The position numbers were made by a program, and so were the translations under genes. Under the pieces are notes generated by a model. It saw only the letters and a program-made list of their open reading frames with translations. It was not told the origin of the DNA and did not search any database. This document shows, piece by piece, positions 16,214-27,147 of a DNA stretch of 64,000 bases. This DNA is from Streptomyces monashensis. Its GTDB lineage: Bacteria; Actinomycetota; Actinomycetes; Streptomycetales; Streptomycetaceae. The stretch lies in NCBI RefSeq assembly GCF_001866665.1, contig NZ_MLYO01000027.1, forward strand, positions 1-64,000, given 5' to 3'. Numbering within the stretch: the first letter of the stretch is position 1; each line of letters opens with the position of its first letter.

Positions 16214-16999
16214 GTGAACGCGGACCACGACGCTCTGCGGATGGCGCTCGGAGGGTACGTCCTGGGTGCGCTGTCCCCGGCCGAAACGGAACAGGTGCGC
16301 GCCCATCTGGCGACGTGCGACGCGTGCCGGGCGGAGTACGAGCAGCTGGCCGGACTGCCGGCCCTGCTCGCGACGGTCACGGCGGCCGAGGCGGCGGGCC
16401 CGGCCGTGCCCGCGGGCGACGAGGAGCCGGCCGACCGTCTGGTACGGCGGGCGGCCGAGGGCGCGTGGGGCGCGCCGCGGGCGCCGTCCGGCCCGGCGCC
16501 CCGGGCTCCTGGGGCGGGGCCGCTCGACGGGATGCTTCAGCGGGCCGCGGCCGGGCGCCGCAGGACCGTGCGGTGGCAGCTGGCGGGCGCGGCCGCCTCC
16601 CTGGTGCTGGTCGCCGCGGCGGCGGCCGGCGCCACCTGGCTGGCGGTCGGCGCATCCGTGACGAGCCAGGGCAACCCGCCCGGGCCTGTCGCGTCGGCTC
16701 CGTCGCGCACCTTCTCCGGAAGCGACTCCACCACCGGAGTCACCGCCTCGGTGGAGGTCTTCCCCTCGGCCTGGGGCAGTGTCCTGCAGGTCTCGGCCCA
16801 CGGCGCGCCGGCCGGCATGATCTGCCGGTTGCAGGCGGTCGGGTCCGGCGGGGCCAGGGCGGACGCCGCCACCTGGCGGGCCGGCGCCTACCCGGCCGGA
16901 ACGAAGATCCCGGGAGCGGTCCCCATGGCGCCGGGAGCCATCGAGCACTTCGAGATCGTCGCCGGCAACGGCCGGAAACTGGTCACGATCCGGGCGTAA
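16214..16999 (+). CDS. Membrane anti-sigma factor (RskA/RslA-like, zinc-finger)
   Basis: Product of 261 aa. The N-terminal anti-sigma domain has HLATCDACRAEY, the HxxxCxxC zinc motif. One membrane helix (about residues 122-146, QLAGAAASLVLVAAAAAGA) separates it from an extracytoplasmic domain of about 110 residues that resembles the RskA C-terminal domain. GTG 16214 has AGGAGG ten bases upstream. It pairs with the sigma gene just before it. Signal release is expected by regulated proteolysis, as in SigK/RskA. The presumed signal is extracytoplasmic. Confidence 0.9.
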   Translation: MNADHDALRMALGGYVLGALSPAETEQVRAHLATCDACRAEYEQLAGLPALLATVTAAEAAGPAVPAGDEEPADRLVRRAAEGAWGAPRAPSGPAPRAPGAGPLDGMLQRAAAGRRRTVRWQLAGAAASLVLVAAAAAGATWLAVGASVTSQGNPPGPVASAPSRTFSGSDSTTGVTASVEVFPSAWGSVLQVSAHGAPAGMICRLQAVGSGGARADAATWRAGAYPAGTKIPGAVPMAPGAIEHFEIVAGNGRKLVTIRA

Positions 17000-17046
17000 A
17001 AGGTGTGAATCGCTCGAACCGTATGCCACTCGCCGTGCGTATTACG

Positions 17047-17062
17047 GGATGAGCGCTCATCC
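17047..17062. promoter_or_regulatory. 16-bp perfect palindrome before the RsbW-like gene
   Basis: GGATGAGCGCTCATCC is a spacer-free palindrome that ends 36 bases upstream of the ATG at 17099. It lies in the 99-base gap after the anti-sigma gene. It could be an operator, or a hairpin in the RNA. Confidence 0.5.
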
Positions 17063-17098
17063 ACAGGTTCCGCACCCACACAGAAGAGCCGGAAGACC

Positions 17099-17518
17099 AT
17101 GTCTGTGACCGATTCCGGGCGCACCAGCCCAGGGCCCTGCTCCCAGCGGGCGACGCTGACCCTGCCCGCACGGGAGGCACACGTCTCCGCCGCGCGTCAC
17201 TTCACGGCGGATCTGCTGGACTGCTGGAGCGTGCCCGAGAGCGAGCGCGACTCCGCCGTCCTCATCGTCGACGAACTCACCGCCAACGCCGCCCGGTACG
17301 GCCGCGAGTGCATGACGTTGGTGCTCGTCCTCGACCGTGGCGCCCTGTCCATCGTGGTCAGCGACTCGGGCACCGCGGTGGAGCACGCTCCGCACGACGT
17401 CGCCCCGGACGAACACGGCCGCGGCACCGGCATCGTCACGTGCCTCGCGCAGTCGACCGAGATCCACCAGACACGCAGCGGCCGGGAGGTCCGCGCCTGC
17501 CTGCGCTGCCCGGCGTGA
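17099..17518 (+). CDS. RsbW-like ATP-binding regulatory protein
   Basis: Small soluble protein of 139 aa with a GHKL-type ATPase fold. ELTANAARYG is the N box, VSDSGTA the G1 box and HGRGTGIVTCLA the G2 box. Such proteins are abundant in Streptomyces and act as anti-sigma kinases or partners of STAS proteins. No anti-anti-sigma gene is adjacent, so the partner is unknown. It follows the ECF/anti-sigma pair but is separated by 99 bases with its own palindrome, so it is probably transcribed separately. Confidence 0.82.
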   Translation: MSVTDSGRTSPGPCSQRATLTLPAREAHVSAARHFTADLLDCWSVPESERDSAVLIVDELTANAARYGRECMTLVLVLDRGALSIVVSDSGTAVEHAPHDVAPDEHGRGTGIVTCLAQSTEIHQTRSGREVRACLRCPA

Positions 17519-17535
17519 CCGCCCCCGGGAGTCTC

Positions 17536-18462
17536 CTAGAGCAACCCCGCCGCCGCCAGGAACTTGCCGACCTTCTCCGTCTCCTCGCCGGACAGCGGCA
17601 CCTGCGGCTCGGCCGTCACCGGGCAGTCGATGATCCCGCGCAGCCGCAGCGCCGCCTTGAACGCGCCCAGCGCCGAGGAACCCCCGCCCATCCGGGCCGG
17701 GTCACCGACCCCGACCAGCCCGAACAGCGCGCACAGCCGCTCCTGTTCGGCCCGCGCCCCCGCCCAGTCGCCCGCCCGGCACAGCCGGTACAGCCGGACG
17801 TACCCGTGCGGGTCGACGTTGCCGAGCCCCGGCACACAGCCGTCGGCGCCGAGCGCCAGCGCGGAGTCCACGATCAGCTCGGAGCCGGTCAGGACGCTGA
17901 ACCCGGCGTGCGCGCGGGCGCCCGTGACGACCTCGCGGAAGGCGCCCAGGTCCCCGCTGGAGTCCTTGAGCCCGGCCAGCACCCCGTCGGCGGCCAGCTC
18001 CAGCACCAGATCGGCGGGCAGCTTGGTGTGCACCGCCATCGGGATGTCGTACGCGATGACGGGCACCGCGCTCACCGCCGCGAGCCGCCGGTAGTGGTGG
18101 ACGATCTCCGCGGGGTGGGTGCGGGTGTAGAAGGGCGCGGTGACGACCACCGCCTGGGCCCCGGCCGCCGTCACCGCCGTGACGTGGTCCAGGACGCGGG
18201 GCGTGGTCATGTCGATCGCCCCGGCGATGACGGGCAGTTGGCCGCCCACGTGCCCGACGACCGCCGACACGACCTGCCGCCGCTGCCGGTCCGTCAGAAA
18301 GGCCGCCTCGGAGGTGGACCCGAGCAGGAACAGCCCGTGCACCCCGCCCTCCACCAGATGGTCCACCAGCCGGAGCAGCGAGGGCACGTCCACCTCGCGC
18401 TCCGGTGTCAGGGGCGTGCAGACGGGCGGGACGACACCGGTGAGCGGGACGGGGAACGTCAT
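17536..18462 (-). CDS. DapA/NanA family aldolase
   Basis: Class I aldolase of 308 aa. The Schiff-base Lys166 is in AGLKDSSGDL and the catalytic Tyr138 in IAYDIPMAV. The pyruvate-binding loop is LLGSTSEAAFL. Pattern GST-S-E, YDIP and LKDSSGD is nearer to N-acetylneuraminate or keto-sugar aldolases than to true dihydrodipicolinate synthase (GTTGES, YNVP). It is the last gene of a five-gene operon with a Dpp-type importer, starting directly after the ATPase stop. A sialidase gene lies 3.5 kb away. Sialic acid cleavage is an inference, not shown. Confidence 0.85.
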   Translation of the reverse strand: MTFPVPLTGVVPPVCTPLTPEREVDVPSLLRLVDHLVEGGVHGLFLLGSTSEAAFLTDRQRRQVVSAVVGHVGGQLPVIAGAIDMTTPRVLDHVTAVTAAGAQAVVVTAPFYTRTHPAEIVHHYRRLAAVSAVPVIAYDIPMAVHTKLPADLVLELAADGVLAGLKDSSGDLGAFREVVTGARAHAGFSVLTGSELIVDSALALGADGCVPGLGNVDPHGYVRLYRLCRAGDWAGARAEQERLCALFGLVGVGDPARMGGGSSALGAFKAALRLRGIIDCPVTAEPQVPLSGEETEKVGKFLAAAGLL

Positions 18463-19478
18463 TCAGGGCTCCTGTGGCAGGCTCTGTCGGGCCAGGTCGC
18501 TGGTCGGCCGGTCCTCCTCCACAGGATGGTGGCAGCGGTAGCGGTGTCCGGGCCGTGACGCGGCCGAGACGTCCGGCATCGACTCCGCGCACACCGCGTC
18601 CGCCTTCCAGCACCGGGTGCGGAACGGACAGCCGCTCGGCGGCCGGGTGGCCGACGGCACCGGCCCGGTCAGCGGGATCGGGTCCACGGGATCCAGCAGC
18701 CCGGGCGTGGCCGAGAACAGCGCGCGGGTGTACGGGTGCCGGGCCGCGTCGGTCACCCGGTCGGCCGGGGTCTCCTCCACGATCCGGCCCAGGTACATGG
18801 TGATCACCCGGTCGCTCATCCGCCGTACCGTCTGGATGTCGTGCGAGACGAACACCAGCGCGAGCCCGAGCCGTTCCCTGAGATCCAGCAGAAGATTGAG
18901 GATCTGTGCGCGCACCGACACGTCGAGCGCGCTGGTCGGCTCGTCGGCGACGACCAGCGCCGGGTCCAGGGCGAGCGCGCGGGCGATGGCGACGCGCTGG
19001 CGCTGACCGCCGGAGAGCTGCCCGGGCAGGGCGTCGGCGAGCGCCCGGGGCAGGCCCACCAGCCCCATCAACTCCCGTACCCGATCCTCCCGTTGGGCCC
19101 GGCTGCCGCGCGCGTGGACGTCCAGCGGGTCGCGCAGGATCCGGCGCACCGGCAGCCGCCGGTTCAGCGCGGTCGACGGGTCCTGGAAGATCATGCCGAC
19201 GCCCGCGCCGACCGTGGCCCGCCGCTCCCCGGCCGGCATCGCCCACAGGTCCCGCCCCCGGAACGCCACCGTCCCCGAGGTCGGCCGCTCCACCCCGACC
19301 AGGACCTTCGCCAGCGTCGACTTCCCGCACCCCGACTCGCCGACCACCCCGACCGTCTCGCCGGCCGCCACGGACAGATCGGCGCCGGTCAGGGCGTACA
19401 CCCGGGCGCGGGCGACCAGCCCGCCGCCGCGCGCCCTGTGGACGACATGGGCGTCCCGTACGTCGATGATCGTCGGCC

Positions 19479-19482
<4 letters not shown>
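18463..19482 (-). CDS. Oligopeptide-type ABC transporter ATP-binding protein (OppF/DppF)
   Basis: ATPase of 339 aa. Walker A is GESGCGKST, the signature is LSGGQRQRVAIARAL, Walker B is LVVADEPTSALD and the H loop is VFVSHD. The C-terminal oligo_HPY region has the cysteine cluster CPFRTRC-6-C and further Cys, typical of iron-sulfur or zinc sites in DppD/F. GTG 19482 overlaps the upstream fused permease/ATPase stop (GTGA). It forms the second ATPase of the importer. Confidence 0.93.
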
Positions 19483-21445
<1,963 letters not shown>

Positions 21446-21446
<1 letters not shown>

Positions 21447-22402
21447 CAGACCGCCCTCAGACGTGGGTTGACCAGCAGATACAGGATGTCGATGACGAGG
21501 TTCACGACGACGAACCCGGTGGCCGTGGTGAGGACGACCCCCTGCACCACCGCCGGATCCCCGTTCTGTACGGCGTCGATCATCAGCTTGCCCATGCCGG
21601 GCAGCGAGAAGATCGTCTCGATGACGACGGCACCGCCGAGCAGATAGCCGACCCGCAGCCCGAGCACGGTGAGCGGATTGACGAGGGCGTTGCGCAGCAC
21701 GTTCCGCCCCACCACGACGAGGGGCGGCAGCCCGCTCCCGATCGCCGTCCGGACGTAGTCCTTGTCCAGCTCCTCCACGACGGACGTCCGCACGATCCGG
21801 ACGAGCTGGGCGGCGACCGGCAGCGAGAGCGCGAAGGCGGGCAGCGCCATCGTCCTCAGCCAACCGGTCGGCGAATCGGCCGGGTTGACGTATCCGCCGG
21901 TCGGGAACCAGCCCCGGTCCACCGCCAGGTACTGGATCATCAGCAGCGCCAGCCAGAACCCGGGCGCGGCGACCCCGACGAGCGAGACGACCCGGATGAC
22001 CTGATCCGGCGCCCGGTCCCGCCAGACGGCGGCCGTGACGCCACCCGCCAGCGCCAGCACCACGGCGATGCCGAGGCCGAGGAAGGTCAGCTGGAGCGTG
22101 AGCGGCAGCGCGGTGGTGACCTGGTCGACGACGGGCGCGCGGGTCAGGGCGCTGGTGCCGAGGTCGCCGTGCAGCAGATCGGCGACGAAGTGGACGTACC
22201 GCACCGGCAGCGGATCCAGCAGACCGCTGCGCTCCCGGAAGTCGTGCAGCTGCTGCGGGGTCGGGTTCGCGCCCTGGAAGAACGCGGACGCCGGATCGAC
22301 GTCGGAGAACCGCATCACCAGGAACACGAACAGCACGATCCCGAGCAGCAGCGGCACCAGCAGGGCGATACGGCGGAGCAGGATCCGTACGACGGCCGTC
22401 AT
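21446..22402 (-). CDS. Dpp-type ABC transporter permease (DppB-like)
   Basis: Integral membrane protein of 318 aa with about six helices. The N-terminal segment LLLGIVLFVFLVMRFSDVDP, the inner GDLGTSALTRAPV and the EAA loop YVRTAIGSGLPPLVVVGRNV are typical of DppB/OppB. It ends in VNLVIDILYLLVNPRLRAV. The start at 22402 is separated from the substrate-binding gene stop by four bases. First membrane component of the importer. Confidence 0.94.
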
Positions 22403-22406
22403 GCCG

Positions 22407-24041
22407 TCAGACCCACGCGGCCCGGAGCACGTTGATCCCGGGATACGGCTGGGCCCTTATCCCGGTGAGCTTGCGCGGATCCCACGCCGTCATCAGTTCG
22501 TTGTGGACGACGGGATACAACACGGCCTGCTCGGCGACGACGTCGAGGTAGTCCTGGACGAGCGCCTTCTTCTTCGCCGGATCGGACTCCCTGGTCGCCC
22601 GGTCCATATCGGCGAAGAGCTGTTTCGCGACGGGATTCCCGGCCCACCGCGTATACCCCATCCACAGATTCCGCGGCCCGTAGTTGTAATGCATGATCAG
22701 GTCGGCGTCGAGCCCGAACTGATTGGGATTGGAGGCCGCCGCCACCACCTGGTAGTCCTGCTTCTGGTCCATCTTGGTGAACACGGCCGTGGTCTCCTGC
22801 GGCGCCAGTGTCGTCTCGACGCCGACCGCGTCCCAGGAGGACTTGATGGTCGGCAGGCAGTCCACGATCCAACTGACGTTCACGGCAAGGATGTTGATCT
22901 TCAGCCCGCTGACCCCGGCGGCTCTCAGCAGCGCCTTCGCCCTCTCGGGGTCGTGGTCGTAGACGGTCTTCGCCCGCCGATAGGCCGGATTGCCCTCGTC
23001 GAGGAAGGAAGAGGCGGGCTTCCCGTGCCCCCGGAGGGCGACCCGCACCATCTTCTGCCGGTCGATGGCGTAGTGCAGCGCCTGCCGCACCCGCACGTCG
23101 TCGAACGGCTTGTGCGCGGTGTTGAACATCAGGAAGAGGTTGTTCATCCCGGCCCCGCCCGAGACCGTCAGCCCGCCCTGCCGCAGCCGCGCGATGTTGG
23201 CGTACGGGATGTTGTCGGCGATCTGCGCGCCGGCGTCGGACCCGGAGATCTTCGCGACGCGCGGCGCCGCGTCGACGATCGTCAGCCAGTTCATCCGCTT
23301 GAAGGCGGCCGGCCGCGGCCCGTTGTACGCGGCGAACGCCTCGAACGCCGTGTTCGACTTCGGATGGTGCGCACTCTGCCGGTACGGCCCCGACCCCACG
23401 GCCAGCCCCGTGATCGCCTTGTCCCATCCGCCGGGCCGGGAGAACACGTGCCTCGGCATGATCTTGGCGAGGGTGAGCCGCGAAAGCCCGTCCGGGAAGG
23501 GGAACTTGAGGACGAGCTCGACGGTGCGGTCGTCCACCTTCCGGACGCCCTCCAGCCAGCTCTCGAAGAACCCCTTGGCGAGGGTCGGGGTCTTCGGGTC
23601 CAGGATCCGGTCGAAGACGAACACGACGTCGTCGGCGGTGACGGGCTCGCCGTCGTGGAAGACGGCCCCTCTTCGCAGGCTGAACCTCCAGGTGGTGGCG
23701 CCGGGATCCGCGGGCACCCCGGTGCCGAGCGCGGGATACGGCACCCGGGTGATCGGATCGGTGTCCAGCAGCCCCTCGTAGACATGGTTGTTGGCGGCCA
23801 TCGAGAAGGCCGACGCCGTCTGTGTCGGATCCCAGCTGCCGTCGTTGCCGTACCCGATCACGGCGGTCAGCGTCCGGTCCTTCCCGCTGCCGCCGCCCCC
23901 GGTGTCGTTCGTGGACTGCGGCCCGCCCGAGCAGGCGGCGAGCGTGGACGGCAGGGCGGCGGCCAGCCCGAGCGCGCCGGCACCTTTCAGAAGGGACCGG
24001 CGGCGCGGGGCCGGCAGGTCGCGGGTCACGTCGTCACGCAC
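22407..24041 (-). CDS. Solute-binding lipoprotein, family 5 (peptide/nickel/sugar type)
   Basis: Product of 544 aa and first gene of the operon. The N-terminus has a twin-arginine-like RRRSLLKGAGALGL followed by a lipobox (LAAC), suggesting Tat export and lipid anchoring. Family 5 features include YEGLLDTDP, the FSLRRGAVFHDGEPVTADDV stretch, and VRQALHYAIDRQKMV. Family 5 proteins bind peptides, nickel, opines or, in SatA-type systems, sialic acid. The aldolase at the operon end hints at the last. An inverted repeat GGTCA-GCG-TGACC lies 60 bases upstream. Confidence 0.92.
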   Translation of the reverse strand: MRDDVTRDLPAPRRRSLLKGAGALGLAAALPSTLAACSGGPQSTNDTGGGGSGKDRTLTAVIGYGNDGSWDPTQTASAFSMAANNHVYEGLLDTDPITRVPYPALGTGVPADPGATTWRFSLRRGAVFHDGEPVTADDVVFVFDRILDPKTPTLAKGFFESWLEGVRKVDDRTVELVLKFPFPDGLSRLTLAKIMPRHVFSRPGGWDKAITGLAVGSGPYRQSAHHPKSNTAFEAFAAYNGPRPAAFKRMNWLTIVDAAPRVAKISGSDAGAQIADNIPYANIARLRQGGLTVSGGAGMNNLFLMFNTAHKPFDDVRVRQALHYAIDRQKMVRVALRGHGKPASSFLDEGNPAYRRAKTVYDHDPERAKALLRAAGVSGLKINILAVNVSWIVDCLPTIKSSWDAVGVETTLAPQETTAVFTKMDQKQDYQVVAAASNPNQFGLDADLIMHYNYGPRNLWMGYTRWAGNPVAKQLFADMDRATRESDPAKKKALVQDYLDVVAEQAVLYPVVHNELMTAWDPRKLTGIRAQPYPGINVLRAAWV

Positions 24042-24100
24042 GGAGCCTCCAGCGAGGTCGGGGAGGTGAGAGAGGAGGTACGACGTCCTACGTCCGGTTC

Positions 24101-24113
24101 GGTCAGCGTGACC
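24101..24113. promoter_or_regulatory. Inverted repeat upstream of the Dpp-type operon
   Basis: GGTCA-GCG-TGACC is a perfect 5-bp inverted repeat. It sits about 60 bases before the solute-binding gene start, next to TTTTATGGT on the operon strand, which is A/T-rich for this genome. It resembles a GntR-type operator in form but no adjacent regulator gene is seen. The rest of 24042-24316 shows no gene. Confidence 0.4.
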
Positions 24114-24316
24114 ATAAAAGGGGCTTCAGGGGCGGTCAAGGGGGCGCACGCGAATGGCGTAGCCGGCGAGTGGCCGGGCCGAAGTGGGGTCGGGTGAGGG
24201 CGGGGAGTCGAGCGGTCGCCGCCCAACGGGCGCTCAGTGGGCGGCATTTGCCGGTCATGGGCGCCCGCCGCCTGTCCTGCCGCCCTGCCACCCGCGCCTG
24301 CGCGGCGAGGTCTGCG

Positions 24317-24721
24317 TCAGGACAGAGCCCAGATCCTGGCCTGCTTGCCGATCGGGCCCATGTGGTCGAGGAGGTGCTGGATGTCGTCGGGATCCGACGT
24401 GAACACCCTGGCCCCGAGCTGTGCGGCGAGTACTGCGACCGTGCCGTCCACCGGGTCCGGCACCTCGGCTCGGCCCACGAGTTCGCCGACGCCACGCGCG
24501 AGCCGGTGATCCGTCGGCGGAATGTCGCATCCGCTGAGAAGGCGGGCGAGCTGCACGTGGCGGGCGCCGTCGCGCCAGGCCTGGGAGACGACGGGCGCGG
24601 GGACGAGAGGGACGCCACCGGCGGTCAGGTAGGAGTGGGGGGCTCGCCAGAAGGCCGCGTGGTTCCGCTCGGCGGCGATCAGCGCCCCGGCGTCGTACAG
24701 GAACGGCTTCAAGGTGCTCAT
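24317..24721 (-). CDS. PIN-domain protein, probable nuclease without visible antitoxin
   Basis: Product of 134 aa. YDAGALIAAERN gives the first catalytic Asp. VPAPVVSQAWRD occupies the second acidic position, and PVDGTVAVLAAQLGARVFTSDPDDI gives the remaining conserved Asp residues of a VapC-like PIN fold. VapC toxins normally follow a ribbon-helix-helix antitoxin, but only 169 bases separate this start from recO and I see no such ORF. It may be a solitary PIN protein or a toxin whose antitoxin has been lost. ATG 24721 is the first start in the domain frame. Confidence 0.75.
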   Translation of the reverse strand: MSTLKPFLYDAGALIAAERNHAAFWRAPHSYLTAGGVPLVPAPVVSQAWRDGARHVQLARLLSGCDIPPTDHRLARGVGELVGRAEVPDPVDGTVAVLAAQLGARVFTSDPDDIQHLLDHMGPIGKQARIWALS

Positions 24722-24890
24722 GCGGCACCTCGCCCGGCGTGGTCCGAGTCGGCGGGGTGAAGGGCGTCTTCTGTGACGGAATCCACCCATACCCGGAGTC
24801 TTACTGGCCGGAGCGGGTGCGTGCCAGGCATATCGGCTGTTTTCATCCAGGCGGGCGGTCGCGTCTTCCCCGTACGCGAGAATGGACCCC

Positions 24891-25640
24891 ATGAGCCTGT
24901 TCCGCGACGACGGCATCGTGCTGCGCACCCAGAAGCTGGGTGAGGCGGACCGGATCATCACGTTGCTCACGCGTGGTCACGGTCGGGTACGCGCCGTAGC
25001 GCGCGGGGTGCGGCGGACGAAGTCGAAGTTCGGGGCCCGGCTGGAGCCCTTCTCCCACGTCGACGTGCAGTTCTTCGCGCGCGGGAGCGAGCTGGTCGGG
25101 CGCGGGCTGCCGCTGTGCACGCAGAGTGAGACCATCGCGGCGTACGGCGGCGGGATCGTGACCGACTACGCCCGCTACACTGCCGGGACGGCCATGCTGG
25201 AGACGGCCGAGCGGTTCACCGATCATGAGGGGGAGCCGGCGGTGCAGCAGTACCTGCTGCTCGTCGGTGCGCTGAGGACGCTCGCGCGCGGGGAGCACGC
25301 GCCGCATCTCGTCCTCGACGCCTTTCTGCTGCGCTCCCTCGCCGTCAACGGGTACGCGCCCAGCTTCGGCGACTGTGCGAAGTGCGGAATGCCCGGACCC
25401 AACCGGTTCTTCTCCGTGGCCTCCGGCGGCTCCGTCTGCGCCGACTGCCGGGTGCCCGGCAGCGTCGTACCCTCGCCGCAGGCCCTGGTTCTCCTGGGGG
25501 CCCTGCTTACGGGAGACTGGGAGACGGCGGACACGTGCGAGGCGCGGTACGTCCGCGAGGGCAGTGGGCTGGTGTCGGCCTATCTGCACTGGCATCTGGA
25601 GCGCGGGCTGCGCTCGCTGCGGTACGTGGAAAAGACCTAG
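24891..25640 (+). CDS. recO: DNA repair protein RecO
   Basis: Product of 249 aa, the usual length in Streptomyces. The OB-fold N-terminus begins SLFRDDGIVLRTQKLGEADR, followed by VARGVRRTKSKFGARLEPF. The zinc-binding pair is CAKCG and CADC, about 20 residues apart. It loads RecA with RecR at single-strand gaps during recombinational repair. ATG 24891 matches the known start; ATG 24882 would add three residues. uppS follows 24 bases later, and the two are probably co-transcribed. Confidence 0.97.
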   Translation: MSLFRDDGIVLRTQKLGEADRIITLLTRGHGRVRAVARGVRRTKSKFGARLEPFSHVDVQFFARGSELVGRGLPLCTQSETIAAYGGGIVTDYARYTAGTAMLETAERFTDHEGEPAVQQYLLLVGALRTLARGEHAPHLVLDAFLLRSLAVNGYAPSFGDCAKCGMPGPNRFFSVASGGSVCADCRVPGSVVPSPQALVLLGALLTGDWETADTCEARYVREGSGLVSAYLHWHLERGLRSLRYVEKT

Positions 25641-25664
25641 CGGTAGTAGGGAGACGAGAAGCAC

Positions 25665-26516
25665 ATGGTCGTACGCGGGATCCTGGGGCGTCAGCGTCGC
25701 GAGTACCAGGCGCCGGAGCCACACCCGTCGGGGGCCCGCGCGCCGAAGCTCCCCGGCGAGCTGGTGCCGAACCACGTGGCCATCGTCATGGACGGCAACG
25801 GGCGCTGGGCGAAGGAGCGCGGGCTGCCCCGGACGGAGGGCCACAAGGTCGGCGCCGAGCGGGTGCTCGACGTGCTGCAGGGCTCCATCGAGGTCGGTGT
25901 GCGCAACATCTCCCTGTACGCCTTCTCGACCGAGAACTGGAAGCGCTCGCCCGACGAGGTCCGCTTCCTGATGAACTTCAACCGTGACTTCATCCGCAAG
26001 ACCCGCGACCAGCTCGACGCGCTCGGCATCCGGGTGCGCTGGGTGGGCCGGATGCCCAGGCTGTGGAAGTCGGTCGCCAAGGAGCTCCAGGTCGCCCAGG
26101 AGCAGACCAAGGACAACGACCTGCTGACGCTGTACTTCTGCATGAACTACGGCGGCCGTGCCGAACTCGCCGACGCCGCCAAGGCGTTGGCCGAGGACGT
26201 GAAGGCCGGGCGGCTCGATCCGGGCAAGGTCAACGAGAAGACCATCCAGAAGTACCTGTACTACCCCGACATGCCGGACGTGGACCTGTTCCTGCGCCCG
26301 AGCGGTGAGCAGCGCACCTCCAACTACCTGCTCTGGCAGAGCGCGTACGCCGAGATGGTCTTCCAGGACGTGCTGTGGCCGGACTTCGACCGGCGCGACC
26401 TGTGGCGGGCCTGTATGGAGTTCGCCTCCCGCGACCGGCGCTTCGGCGGCGCCGTGCCGAACGAGGAACTGCTGGCCATGGAAGCCGCGATGCGGGGCGG
26501 TCCGGCCACCTCGTAG
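25665..26516 (+). CDS. uppS: Isoprenyl transferase (undecaprenyl/polyprenyl diphosphate synthase)
   Basis: cis-Prenyltransferase of 283 aa that elongates prenyl diphosphate with isopentenyl diphosphate to make the lipid carrier for cell-wall synthesis. HVAIVMDGNGRWA holds the catalytic Asp43. FSTENWKRS and the C-terminal LFLRPSGEQRTSNYLLWQS stretch are family signatures. GGAGACGAGAAGCAC precedes ATG 25665. Downstream of recO, in the usual actinobacterial order. Confidence 0.97.
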   Translation: MVVRGILGRQRREYQAPEPHPSGARAPKLPGELVPNHVAIVMDGNGRWAKERGLPRTEGHKVGAERVLDVLQGSIEVGVRNISLYAFSTENWKRSPDEVRFLMNFNRDFIRKTRDQLDALGIRVRWVGRMPRLWKSVAKELQVAQEQTKDNDLLTLYFCMNYGGRAELADAAKALAEDVKAGRLDPGKVNEKTIQKYLYYPDMPDVDLFLRPSGEQRTSNYLLWQSAYAEMVFQDVLWPDFDRRDLWRACMEFASRDRRFGGAVPNEELLAMEAAMRGGPATS

Positions 26517-26555
26517 CCACCGCCGGTTCCCCCGGGCTGCCGAGGGTGACGACTC

Positions 26556-27147
26556 ATGAGACGTACGACTCCCGTCCTCTCCGTCCTCGCCCTCGGCGCC
26601 CTGCTGCTCACTGCGCCGTCCGCCCGGGCCGGCGCCGACGGGCCCGCGAGCCGCGACAGTTACGGCACGAAGGCGCCGTACTCCCCCACGCTCGGCTTCG
26701 CTCGCGCGGGGGGATCCCCATCGGAACAGGACCCGCACACGTACGAGCGGCCCCCGGCCGGCTTCGAGCCGGTCTTCACCGAGAACGTCTTCCGGCAGGT
26801 CGAGGCGAAGCGGGCCGGCACCAGCGACCTCGGCGCCGAAGTGCGCTTCACCCACGCCGAGGAGATCATCCCGCCGGCCGCGCTGATGCGGCTGCCGGGC
26901 AGCGCGACGCCCGCGACGCCGGGACGGCCGTACACCTACGCCGACAACCAACCCCTGGCGGGGCGCGGACGTGGCTCCCCTCGGCGCGAACATCCAGTGG
27001 GACGTGTACGAGAAGGACGGCCGCTGTCTCGTGCGCATGCTCTACGACGAGCGGGAGACGCCCTTCAGGACCGGCTGCCGGCCGATCGAGAGGGGCAGCG
27101 CCTACTACGACCTGGACGAACTGCAGCGGTGCTTCGGCCGCGACTGG
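26556..27147 (+). pseudogene. Decayed secreted histidine-type phosphatase
   Basis: It starts with a good signal peptide (MRRTTPVLSVLALGALLL to ARA) and the family entry YGTKAPYS and PPAGFEPVFTENV. The expected RHGSR catalytic motif then never appears. The text jumps to the C-terminal part with FTHAEEIIP (the HAE proton-donor motif). A one-base frame change near 26964 is then needed to continue from QPLAG to ADVAPLGANIQWDVYE and the normal end YYDLDELQRCFG. About 280 residues are missing from the middle, no proper stop is present before zur, and a palindromic repeat interrupts residues about 43-56. Loss of the nucleophile histidine makes it inactive. Confidence 0.8.
26682..26721. repeat. Palindromic repeat element, copy 3 (inside phosphatase pseudogene)
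   Basis: A 40-bp copy that starts TCCCCCACGCTCGGCTTCG and ends CGCGGGGGGATCCCCAT. It is in the opposite orientation to copy 1. It is read in the host as SPTLGFARAGGSPS, between YGTKAPY and the PHTYERPPAGF segment that would otherwise be adjacent. Confidence 0.85.

Noticed and set aside
24722..24890. Possible antitoxin upstream of the PIN gene
   Set aside because: No frame with a ribbon-helix-helix or AbrB-like pattern fits in the 169 bases.
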